NCBI RefSeq assembly: GCF_037102585.1
Contig: NW_027043822.1
Span: 335,001 to 399,000 of the forward strand
Source of the DNA: Saccharomycopsis crataegensis
Lineage: Eukaryota > Ascomycota > Saccharomycetes > Ascoideales > Saccharomycopsidaceae
Reading direction: 5' to 3'
DNA length: 64,000 nucleotides
The notes beneath the pieces were generated by a model. It saw only the letters and a list, made by a program, of their open reading frames with translations. It had not been told where the DNA came from and did not search any database. This document shows, piece by piece, positions 19,773 through 28,219 of this stretch; position 1 is the stretch's first letter; each line of letters begins with the position of its first letter. Position numbers and translations under genes: made by a program.

Positions 19773-19781
19773 CCGATTTTT
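19773..19781. repeat. Target-site duplication, right copy
   Basis: CCGATTTTT followed directly by host sequence AGAAATTG. It marks the 5' boundary of the truncated LINE. Confidence 0.8.
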
Positions 19782-19831
19782 AGAAATTGTTAGTCATCAT
19801 TGTATTAGCTTTATAAATTCACTACACATCA

Positions 19832-19927
19832 GCGGATTTAGCTCAGTTGGGAGAGCGTTAGACTGAAGCATCTAATTCTTCAAGTCTTGTAATCTAAAGG
19901 TCCTGTGTTCGATCCACAGAATTCGCA
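19832..19927 (+). tRNA. tRNA-Phe (GAA) with a 23-nt intron
   Basis: GCGGATTTAGCTCAG opens an almost textbook yeast tRNA-Phe: 7-bp acceptor stem (GCGGATT with AATTCGC), D arm AGTTGGGA loop, anticodon stem TTAGA/TCTAA, GAA anticodon at 19865-19867, variable AGGTC, and T arm CTGTG-TTCGATC-CACAG. The A and B boxes are intact. After removal of 19869-19891 the mature length is 73 nt before CCA. The intron starts one base after the anticodon, the standard place, and contains TTC that can pair with the anticodon. The LINE pair sits 50 bp upstream. Confidence 0.97.
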
Positions 19928-20489
19928 AACATTTTTTTTGCTTCCCCTCTTATGAATATCGAGAATTAATTAAGATATTCCAGAAAATAAAATACAAAAC
20001 TTTTTGAAGAGAAGAAATCGGTAGTTAAAAAAATGTATATATAGCACAAAGATACTGACTGTATCATTAACACTCTTTCGATAAAATTTCAAGATACATA
20101 TACAGCTCATTAGTACCAATTTGAGAATTTCAAGTGAAATTGAATGAAGAAGAATGGAAAAATTGATTTACCGATAGTAAATAATAAAAAGCTAATGAAA
20201 ATAATGTAAAATTAATAGAGCACTGGAATGCTGTTGGAAATATAATATAACGAAACAATAAATTGAGGTAGAGAATAATGGGAATATGCTAATATTTATG
20301 AGATGCAAAGAGAATGATCAACTTGCTAAAATTGAGTTGATCTTGTAAATGAAAAAACAAAAACAAAAAAAAAAAGATAGGAATATAGTACAATAATAAT
20401 AATAATAATACAAAGGTAAATATAAGAAATAAGAAAACCTGTGGTTGAAATTTAATAGCCAGAACTCTCTGTGATACACCCAGTCACAC
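19928..20489. other. Intergenic region after tRNA-Phe
   Basis: A T run (19932-19939) just after the tRNA is its likely pol III terminator. The rest is AT-rich with a short TAA run (20393-20409). No gene seen. Confidence 0.6.
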
Positions 20490-23441
20490 TCAGTTCCCAG
20501 TCTGGTTATTGTGATTGAGATTTCTTCTATTAGCATTCAATAAACCTCCGAGATTGAAATAGCTTTTGCTTCTCCGATTCTGGGATTTTCCCAGTTTTTC
20601 CTTGGATGCCATTTTTTGAGGATAGAAACGAGAAGTGCTAGAACTTTCACGAAGTGGAGGTCTAGAAGATTGGGATTGAAAATATGAGCTTTTATCATTG
20701 GCGGTAAATGGAGAAGCTTTCTCATTTGATGATTGCTGATAAGAAACATTCAGAGGCGATTGGTTTGGTGGTGATGTTGGAGATTGACGGAAGATTCTAG
20801 AAGGCGTCGGAATTTTCAATCTATTTTGAGAACGTGGTTTATGTTTCCCAGAATATTCATGATGTGGTAAAGGATCTAGACCAGAATCACGTTTGTGAGA
20901 TTCTTTGATAGGCGGGGATGAGCCACGACATTGCGGTTGTGAATGCCTTTTATATTTGTTTGATCTCTTATTGTTATTATTATTCTTGTTAATTTCATTC
21001 ACCGCCGGAGAAGATGATGCATTTTGTGGACTATGATCATTGAATGGATAAAATTGATGGTGTGGTGATGCTGCTGCTGACTGATATAGATCATCATTAT
21101 ATTGATAGGCAACATCATCATTATCAAAGGCTTCATAAAAATATTGATCGAAGTTTTCAATATAGAAAAGATCAGGGTTCCCATGATATTTTTCATCATT
21201 AGGATATTTATGGGATTTCTCAACATCGTCTATTGTATCATCACTAGATCTACCACCAGAAGTTGGATTTTCATCATTAACTTTGCCCGTATTACGATCA
21301 TCAGAAAAGACATGGTTTTGTAAAAACCAAACCTCAAGTCTAAACATTTTGTAGATCAACTTTGCCATTCTTTGGAAAGTTTTGCAGTCCAACAACTCTT
21401 GGAATTTCAAATCATAATAATTGTAATAAGTATCTTTCTCGGAATGAACACTTAGGAATTTCATATAATCAGCAGCGTCAGTTTTTGACTTTTGTGGTTC
21501 AGGAGTAGCAGCAATATTTTCATTCTCTAGGTCTTGCCATTTAGTGCAGAAATTCCATTTCAATTCCACAAACTGTTTCAAAACTTCGACCAAAAATTGC
21601 ATTTTGAAAATAATTAATTGTATAGGGTCTTCTCCACATTTAAAGAATTGAAGAATGTTATGTTGGCTATATTGAATCTTGAATGACTCGAAATGAGCAA
21701 ATATCAATTCAAATGAGGTTTCAAAACTGTCTCGGAATTGGGTCCAGGAAGCTTCACTAATTATTATTTTCAGAGTATCATAAGTCTTATTAGATGTTTT
21801 CAAGTCACTTTGCATTACTTTCAACAATTTTCTCAATGTACTCAAAGAACTCGTGGAATATTTCCTGATTATTTGAAGTGACTCATCGTTAACGATAGTC
21901 AATCCTCCAGCAGTGTTCATTAAATTCAAATGGCCATAAGGACCATTAATTGGCATGAAATCATCATATCGGAAACGTTGAATTTTAGCAAAAGTCACAA
22001 GCTGATCAAGGTTTATCCCTTCCAACTTTCGAAGATCAAGTTCAAAGTCTTTAGAGTGTTCTTGTTGGTTAACGAGAAATTCGGGTAAATATAAATCAGT
22101 AATTCTGATACGATCAACAACTTCAATATTCAACATCAAAACTTCCGAGTCCACTAAATTTGAGCCTCCCATAACCGATTTTGATAAGTCATTGAAAATG
22201 TTGTAAGACACAATTCTACCGCGGACACCAACCTCATGAACATCTTTGGAAGATTTGATGAGATTATTGGTATCGAAATTTGGGTCCTTAATAAAGAATA
22301 AACCAATAACAATACCATTATTGTCACTAGCAGTATTTTGCGGGGAATAGTTGGCAAAAAGCTGAAGGATAGCTTGCTTTATGATCGGGTTTATGATTTT
22401 CAAATTTCTAATTTGGGACTTCGGGAAATTGGGGGTCGAGGTTGGGATAATCAATAATAAATCATCATCATGATTATATAATGGATTATGAGTTGCAGCA
22501 TTGATGAGGGGAGTTGTATCTTCGAAAGCAGATTCATATTCACTGACAGACTTTTCGCTTCCCTTTCTTCGATCAGTGAAATAAAAAACATCCTCCTTTG
22601 GATTTTCAAGCTCATAAGGTGTGGCATTGTGGTCGGCTTCTTGTGCGGTGACATATCCATCATCAAAAACATATTCCATATTATTGAAACCACTTTCGAT
22701 ATTATCAAAGCCACTCTTTATACTATCCTTATCTGCAACTCCATTTTCCAAAATTTCCTTGTTTTCATAGTCTGATAAAGTTTCTGAAACTTTGATGGTC
22801 AAGTCTGAGTGATCTTCAGGGTCTAATAAGTTATAAATATCTTCCTTTTGGTCTGAATTGAAAATTGGTGTTTTTTCTTGATCCTGGTTTTTCTTGCTGT
22901 TGTCGACGACGTTTAAATCAGGGTTTTTCTTTTTTGGTTCATTGATAATGCTGAATAATTCTTTGACCCTATATGTTCCATCGTTGTCTGAGTTCACATC
23001 TGAGTATTTGTTTGATTTTGCAGTGTTTTGAACGTACTCGTCCTCGTTTTCCACCACGATAACTGGGTATCCTTTCTCGTTGACATCACTTAGATCCAAC
23101 TGGTCAATGGCTTTGAATTTTATGTATTGGACGGAATCTGTAATATCAGAGTCATGCTGGGCCTCAATGATCTCGATTTTGAAAAGCTGATACTCGTAGT
23201 AATTGTCTAAGGTGTCAAGTAATCGTATTTCCGATTGGTGTTTTGCGATGACGAAACAGACGGCGATATTAGTTTCTGTAATGAAGGCGTCAAATATCTT
23301 TTTAATTGAGTGTTTTGAACAGATGAGGTTGGACACTTCCAACAAGTTTGAATAGTCAGAAAGGATGGTAGGAAGTTGTTGGAACACTTGATCTGGGATG
23401 TACTCGGTGTTTAAAGGGTTGTCAAAACAATCCAGATACAT
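20490..23441 (-). CDS. Large protein of unknown function with acidic N-half and basic Ser/Pro/Asn-rich C-terminus
   Basis: 983 residues from ATG 23441. Residues 1-130 look folded (YLDCFDNPLNTEYIPDQVFQ and onward). About 135-330 are acidic and disordered. About 340-720 form a second folded part, probably mainly helical (for example LKKLLKVMQSDLK-like helices and FQELLDCKTFQRMAKLIYKM). The last 230 residues are basic, low-complexity, rich in Ser, Pro, Asn and Gln, with several PP.S segments that could bind SH3 domains or be phosphorylated. No membrane segment or signal peptide. This layout suits a cortical or cytoskeletal scaffold of yeasts, but I do not recognise the family. Confidence 0.7.
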   Translation of the reverse strand: MYLDCFDNPLNTEYIPDQVFQQLPTILSDYSNLLEVSNLICSKHSIKKIFDAFITETNIAVCFVIAKHQSEIRLLDTLDNYYEYQLFKIEIIEAQHDSDITDSVQYIKFKAIDQLDLSDVNEKGYPVIVVENEDEYVQNTAKSNKYSDVNSDNDGTYRVKELFSIINEPKKKNPDLNVVDNSKKNQDQEKTPIFNSDQKEDIYNLLDPEDHSDLTIKVSETLSDYENKEILENGVADKDSIKSGFDNIESGFNNMEYVFDDGYVTAQEADHNATPYELENPKEDVFYFTDRRKGSEKSVSEYESAFEDTTPLINAATHNPLYNHDDDLLLIIPTSTPNFPKSQIRNLKIINPIIKQAILQLFANYSPQNTASDNNGIVIGLFFIKDPNFDTNNLIKSSKDVHEVGVRGRIVSYNIFNDLSKSVMGGSNLVDSEVLMLNIEVVDRIRITDLYLPEFLVNQQEHSKDFELDLRKLEGINLDQLVTFAKIQRFRYDDFMPINGPYGHLNLMNTAGGLTIVNDESLQIIRKYSTSSLSTLRKLLKVMQSDLKTSNKTYDTLKIIISEASWTQFRDSFETSFELIFAHFESFKIQYSQHNILQFFKCGEDPIQLIIFKMQFLVEVLKQFVELKWNFCTKWQDLENENIAATPEPQKSKTDAADYMKFLSVHSEKDTYYNYYDLKFQELLDCKTFQRMAKLIYKMFRLEVWFLQNHVFSDDRNTGKVNDENPTSGGRSSDDTIDDVEKSHKYPNDEKYHGNPDLFYIENFDQYFYEAFDNDDVAYQYNDDLYQSAAASPHHQFYPFNDHSPQNASSSPAVNEINKNNNNNKRSNKYKRHSQPQCRGSSPPIKESHKRDSGLDPLPHHEYSGKHKPRSQNRLKIPTPSRIFRQSPTSPPNQSPLNVSYQQSSNEKASPFTANDKSSYFQSQSSRPPLRESSSTSRFYPQKMASKEKLGKSQNRRSKSYFNLGGLLNANRRNLNHNNQTGN

Positions 23442-24178
23442 GATTGTTTAAGGAATTTTCTTTGTTTGTGATGGTCTATACTAGTTGTAAGATGGTATCT
23501 GGATCACTCATTAAAGATGGGGGGCACAAAACATTGGTGGGGGAGGAAGAAGAAGAGTTGTCATGTACCGAATGATTGACGGGGAATTGGGGATGTCTAT
23601 ATGTGATTTGGGTGGTGCTGTAAATGAATGATAGGGGAAAATCATCACCTACTTTGGGCAAAAAAAAAAAATTACTGCCCGTGTTGCCAGTGTCTCACTC
23701 CCTGTTGTCGGTGGTGCCTGCCTGCCAGGAGAGTTCATGTACGTGCGTAATTTACCCAAGCGCTGCTAATTTTGTTTGTACAGAGGGCTGTTGGCAGGGA
23801 TCCTGGTTGATCCATATATATATATATATATATATAACAGGATGGTACCCTTTTGAAAGTCGTGGGATATCGGTATCCATATAATACAGATTAAAATACT
23901 CCACAATAGGAGCAGAAGCTGGACCCTCTCTGACTCGAGGATGTTGCATGGCATTGTCAAATGATTCACAAATATCAGGTCCGATTTTAATTGGTACGCG
24001 GGACGGGGACGAATTCACAGTTGTGCGCAATTTAAGTGGTAGAAAGAATTTATGGTCTGAGACTGAGCACCGAACAATTAGGTTCGTGTTGGCAAAAGGA
24101 CGTCGTCGACTAACTTTAATTCGTATAGACAAGTCCGCGTCGCACTTTTTGCTCTGTGGTGTTGTTTGACGGGGGTTC

Positions 24179-24212
<34 letters not shown>

Positions 24213-24446
24213 CCACTGCCTTTCTGGGTGGGTAGTGCACAAACACGTGAACGACACATGCCACCCTCAACATGCATCAAACTTGCCACAAACACAAACC
24301 ATCAGCGCTCATCGAAGGGTATAAAAACTGGGAGCGTTTCCCCCAAGATTCTTTCCAAAAAAACTCCCAGAAAAGGAGGAAGAAGGACGGCGGACCAACA
24401 TCTACAAAAAATAAATACTACAAAACATTCCATCCTCTACCATACA
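23442..24446. other. Divergent intergenic region
   Basis: 1 kb between two divergent genes. It has a (TA) run at 23815-23836, a GCT/CTG trinucleotide run at 24180-24210 and a CT/CA-rich leader before 24447. The frame of the next gene is open upstream to 24156 across the trinucleotide run, but this stretch has no protein-like character and I start the gene at 24447. Confidence 0.55.
24180..24210. repeat. (TGC)n trinucleotide run
   Basis: About ten TGC units, uninterrupted. Intergenic in the model given here. Confidence 0.9.
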
Positions 24447-25445
24447 ATGGAAAGTAGACCTCCAAAGCACATCGAAAGTAAATTCTTCAAACACTTGACC
24501 ACCTACAAGCTCGGAAATAAAGTCGTTAAGGTATTTGTGAAAACCGCTGGCCCCTGTGCCCACGTCACCCTTGATTTAAGCGGCAAGTCTTTCAAGAAGT
24601 TTGTCATTACGAGTGATCACGTCCTCGATAAAACCTTGGTTGCCCTTGACGAATACGTTCCAGAATTCATGAGAGTCGCAGAGCCTATTGGTAAAAATAA
24701 GAAGAAAAGAGGAGACCCAGTTTTTGGTGGTTTCGATATCGAGCCAGCCGAGAGAGATGAGATTGAAGGAGATGAAGTGGAAGAAGTGGAGATGGTAGAT
24801 GAAGATCCCGAGGAAGAAGTGGAAGAAGTGGATGCAATGGATGACTTTTCAACTACTCCATATGAAGTTTTCGTTCATAAGCCGGTCCACAAAGCTGCCC
24901 TTGATTTTAGAAAGTCTTACTCTGTAATTTTTGACACGAAGGGGAAACCTATTGTTAGAGGGTGTTTTGATGGATTATTTGCCCCATTCAATATTAAGCT
25001 TGAAAAGTTTGTCAAAATCAATTTCCCAACCGCAAAAAAGGTGCCAGTTTGGTGTTGCTCCAATGAAATGTCAAGATCTGGGAAATTATTCATCAGCGTC
25101 TTTGCCAGTTTAGTTTTCAAAAAAGACATTAAGATTCACAAGAAGCATAACAAGAAAATGGGCCACGGCCAAGGCAAGAAAACTGCTGTTGTGAAGATCC
25201 ATGCTAAAAAAGAGATCAAAAAAGTGATTCATAAAGGTTCTAAGCATCACCACCATCATCATCCTCCTTATACTCCAGGAGGTCCAAGTATGCCAGGAGG
25301 TCCAGCAGGCCCAGGAGGTCCAGGAGGTCCAGCAGGCCCAGGAGGTCCAGCAGGCCCAGGAGGTCCAGCAGGCCCAGGAGGTCCAGGAGGCCCAGGAGGT
25401 CCAGCAGGCCCAGGAGGTCCAGCAGGCCCAGGAGGCCCTAATTGA
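24447..25445 (+). CDS. Unknown protein with poly-His and a collagen-like Gly-Pro tail
   Basis: 332 residues from ATG 24447. Residues 1-85 and 140-235 look like two folded beta-rich halves ([20 protein letters not shown] and [20 protein letters not shown]) separated by a Glu-rich linker (about 100-135). A Lys/His-rich stretch follows and includes six consecutive His near residue 270. The last 50 or so residues are G-P-A/G-P-G triplets with Gly at every third place, a true collagen-like pattern, encoded by near-identical 18-bp units. There is no signal peptide or GPI signal, so the protein is probably cytosolic or nuclear, unlike usual collagen-like proteins. The family is not recognised. The tract length is likely variable between strains. 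Confidence 0.72.
   Translation: MESRPPKHIESKFFKHLTTYKLGNKVVKVFVKTAGPCAHVTLDLSGKSFKKFVITSDHVLDKTLVALDEYVPEFMRVAEPIGKNKKKRGDPVFGGFDIEPAERDEIEGDEVEEVEMVDEDPEEEVEEVDAMDDFSTTPYEVFVHKPVHKAALDFRKSYSVIFDTKGKPIVRGCFDGLFAPFNIKLEKFVKINFPTAKKVPVWCCSNEMSRSGKLFISVFASLVFKKDIKIHKKHNKKMGHGQGKKTAVVKIHAKKEIKKVIHKGSKHHHHHHPPYTPGGPSMPGGPAGPGGPGGPAGPGGPAGPGGPAGPGGPGGPGGPAGPGGPAGPGGPN
25278..25440 (+). repeat. Coding minisatellite for the collagen-like tail
   Basis: Tandem 9- and 18-bp units of the type CCAGGAGGTCCAGCAGGC within the preceding gene. The units are identical in most codons, which points to recent expansion by slippage or unequal exchange. Confidence 0.85.
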
Positions 25446-25607
25446 AAAAAACTTCAAAGCTTTTGCTTCACTATCTTCCACCAATATCTTCCACCACTAA
25501 GATTGCATGATGCTTGTTTTGTAGTACTGGTGTTGTCTCATACTCTGTGATTATATATAGATAGACAAGAAGAATAAGTATCTCGAAGGATTGGATGAAA
25601 TGCAAAT

Positions 25608-25736
<129 letters not shown>

Positions 25737-25844
25737 ACCTTTATTCGTTAGAAATATATAATATACATAACTTTATGCTACCAAAAAGCACAGATTTAAA
25801 ATACAATAGAGCTGAGGAAATGAAACCATGAAATTCAAACGCCA

Positions 25845-27164
25845 TTATTCTGCAATTTTATGCTCTTCAACAAACTTCTGGATTGCCAATTTCAAGCTTT
25901 TGTTAGGGTATATTTGGTTCAACTCTAACGGTTTCTTGACCACTGGATCAATATGATGCTTAGCGACAAACTCCACAAGATTCTTTCTTTCATAACTTTC
26001 ACCATAAATAGTAATCACAGGATCTGTCATCATACCATATTTTACCGGGTCAATTAAATATTCGGGGATTTCATAGAGAGGAACATCTAATCGCACTTTA
26101 AGCTTTCCATCCTTTTTGGCATCTGTTTTATTATTACCATTAGTCTGTTTTGATTTATCAGAAGTTGTAACATTAATTTCCTTACTATCTATGGCCGAAG
26201 AATCAGACCTTTTTCCAGTATTGTTACCATTCAATTCTTCCTTGACAAAGTTAAACAAATCGTCGGCATCTTTTAACTTATCATGATACCGTTTCGCCTG
26301 GTCTTCTATCTGTTTTTGGAACTTCGGGTTACGTCTAAAGCTGGCTTTCTGATAATCGTCATCTTCTATATGATCGTACTGTGAGATAATATTATTGCAA
26401 TTGGCATTATATTCTGATTGGATGGAAATGTTGAGTAAAAAATGAAGGTTTTCATAATTGGCGAATTTTCCCCTGGACAATCCCGTTGAACTTTGCGATA
26501 TCCCTTCTGATTTTAACGAGATGTTTTTACGATTACCGCAAAGTTTGACTCGAAGCTTTGAGATAAAGTTCATCACGTCGACCAACGATGGACTCTGAGC
26601 CTCAATTGCCAAACGATAACATTCGACAAATTTACCCCACGCCTCATGAAGTTTGCCAAACATGAACGCCACGAGCCCAAAATAATAATAAGCTTTCAAG
26701 TTCTTGCAATCAATACTCAACGCCTTGCGAGAGTCTTGTAATACCAATTTCAACAACTTCGTCGACTCTTCAGCTTTAGATTCCTCATGGTCTGGTTCGT
26801 ATTCAGGGGTGGTTAGCCAGGTCTTGAACCATGAATGTAAATTAGGGTATCTCTGTTCATGAAGTTTGAAAAATGCAGTGGCTCGATTGGTGTAATACGC
26901 CACTTGATTGGGGTCTTGTTTGATTGCCTTATCGTAAAGAGTTATGGCTTTCTCGTAATCATGTTTACGAAAATGATCATTCCCTTCCTAAAATGCGCAT
27001 GTTAGTATATGATGAAGAAGAATAAAAACCAAACCACAGATCATACTTGATCTAAAAGCTTGATTCTTTTTTTTTTTTTTTTTTCAATTTAATAAAAATC
27101 TATCAATAAAAGGACTCACATTTTTGAACTTTTCAGCAGTCAGGTTGGTTGCAAACGGTGCCAT
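25845..27164 (-). CDS. CHIP/STUB1-like E3 ligase (TPR plus U-box), one intron
   Basis: Exon 1 is 27120-27164 and exon 2 is 25845-26987, joined in frame to give 395 residues. The N-terminus is a TPR block beginning EKFKNEGNDHFRKHDYEKAI, the signature first TPR helix pair of co-chaperones that clamp the EEVD tail of Hsp70/Hsp90. A second and third TPR follow (YYTNRATAFFKLHE, LKAYYYFGLVAFMFGKLHEA). The centre is a charged helical region with a Ser/Lys-rich insert. The C-terminus (about 318-390) is a U-box: IPEYLIDPVKYGMMTDPVIT, ESYERKNLVEF, then DPVVKKPL and the closing helix. CHIP ubiquitinates chaperone-bound clients. S. cerevisiae lacks a clear one, so the gene is informative about the lineage. 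The insert before the U-box makes it longer than human CHIP (303 residues). Confidence 0.88.
26988..27119 (-). other. Spliceosomal intron of the CHIP-like gene
   Basis: 132 nt on the minus strand: GTGAGT donor at 27119, TACTAAC at 27001-27007, TAG acceptor at 26988. Poly-A tract inside. Splicing restores the first TPR helix. Confidence 0.9.
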
Positions 27165-28219
27165 TATTACTATCTTGTCTCCAATCGAAATTCCTTAAAT
27201 CACACCTATCTATATAGTGTATTTATATGATTGGATTATTGTAATCCAAAAAAACAAACAAATAATAACAGCAAACAAAACCTCTTTCAATGAGAACTTA
27301 TTTCCTCTAATCACAGATCTCAGATCCTATTTTCTAACGAAATCCCAATTCTCCGCTGCAAGATCTGAAAGTAACCAGAAACTGCAAAAATCAATTGAAA
27401 GCGAGTTCGCCAGGAAAGAAACAAAAAAGCTTAACAACAGAATTTAAAACTAGCGATGAAGATAATTTCTTTTCCCTTCCCTCTTTTTATTATTATTATT
27501 ATTTGTATAATGATATAAATCGCAGCCCGTTCACGACATAACTGCCTTTTTTTTTTTATTTTATTTCTATTTTCTTTTTTCTCCCCTCCGCTTTTTTTTT
27601 GCTGTGCGTCGAGAGAGAACTAGCCTGAATCATTTGACACCGTCAACATTATTCAATAGTTTGATATTTTTCTTGAATGAGGAGTTTAAATTAATGAGCA
27701 TGAGTATTATATCATTTTATTATGATTATGATCATGATTATTATTTCTCTTAAAGAAGAAAAGGCCAGAGGCAGCATTAAATGGTATCATCCGCAGCAAA
27801 TAGAGAAATATATTATCTGCCTTTGTTGATCAAGCTTTTTGTCAAAATATTACAAAATAATTTTTAATAAACTTGTAAAATCAAATGAATCATTTAAAAA
27901 ATAATAATAATAATAGTTTTTTTTTTTTTTTAAAAAAAAGCAGCAAAAATTCAAACAACAATGCTAAAAGAAAAAAGAAATCATCTTGCATAAATAATAA
28001 CCCCCAAAGTTCCCAGAAAAAACAAACCATTTAAAGAACCAGATCCAGACCCATGTACTGAAAACATAACTAAATTTGAGCGTCAAAAAAAGTTAATAAA
28101 ATAATAAAAAATAGGACGATTGAAAAATAGAAAAGAAACTAAAAAAAAATGAGCAAAAAATGTATCAAATGTGTGTAAGGCTTTCATGAATTCGGTAGAT
28201 CTAAATTAACGCCAAAAGC
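27165..28219. other. Intergenic region
   Basis: 1 kb with poly-T/A runs (27547-27600, 27917-27938). A 76-codon frame at 27217-27447 starts at GTG and has no recognisable protein. No RNA gene seen. Confidence 0.6.

Noticed and set aside
11923-19781. One integration event with template jumping as origin of the LINE tandem
   Set aside because: The middle junction contains host target bases (CCGA on the plus strand), which a direct RNA-to-RNA jump would not leave.
24156-24446. Upstream extension of the collagen-tail gene through a TGC run (poly-Leu)
   Set aside because: It would add a repeat-coded poly-Leu stretch and an oddly composed linker; the ATG at 24447 follows a normal leader.
27217-27447. 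76-codon frame upstream of the CHIP-like gene
   Set aside because: Starts at GTG, lies in a promoter, and shows no family or coding-like codon use.
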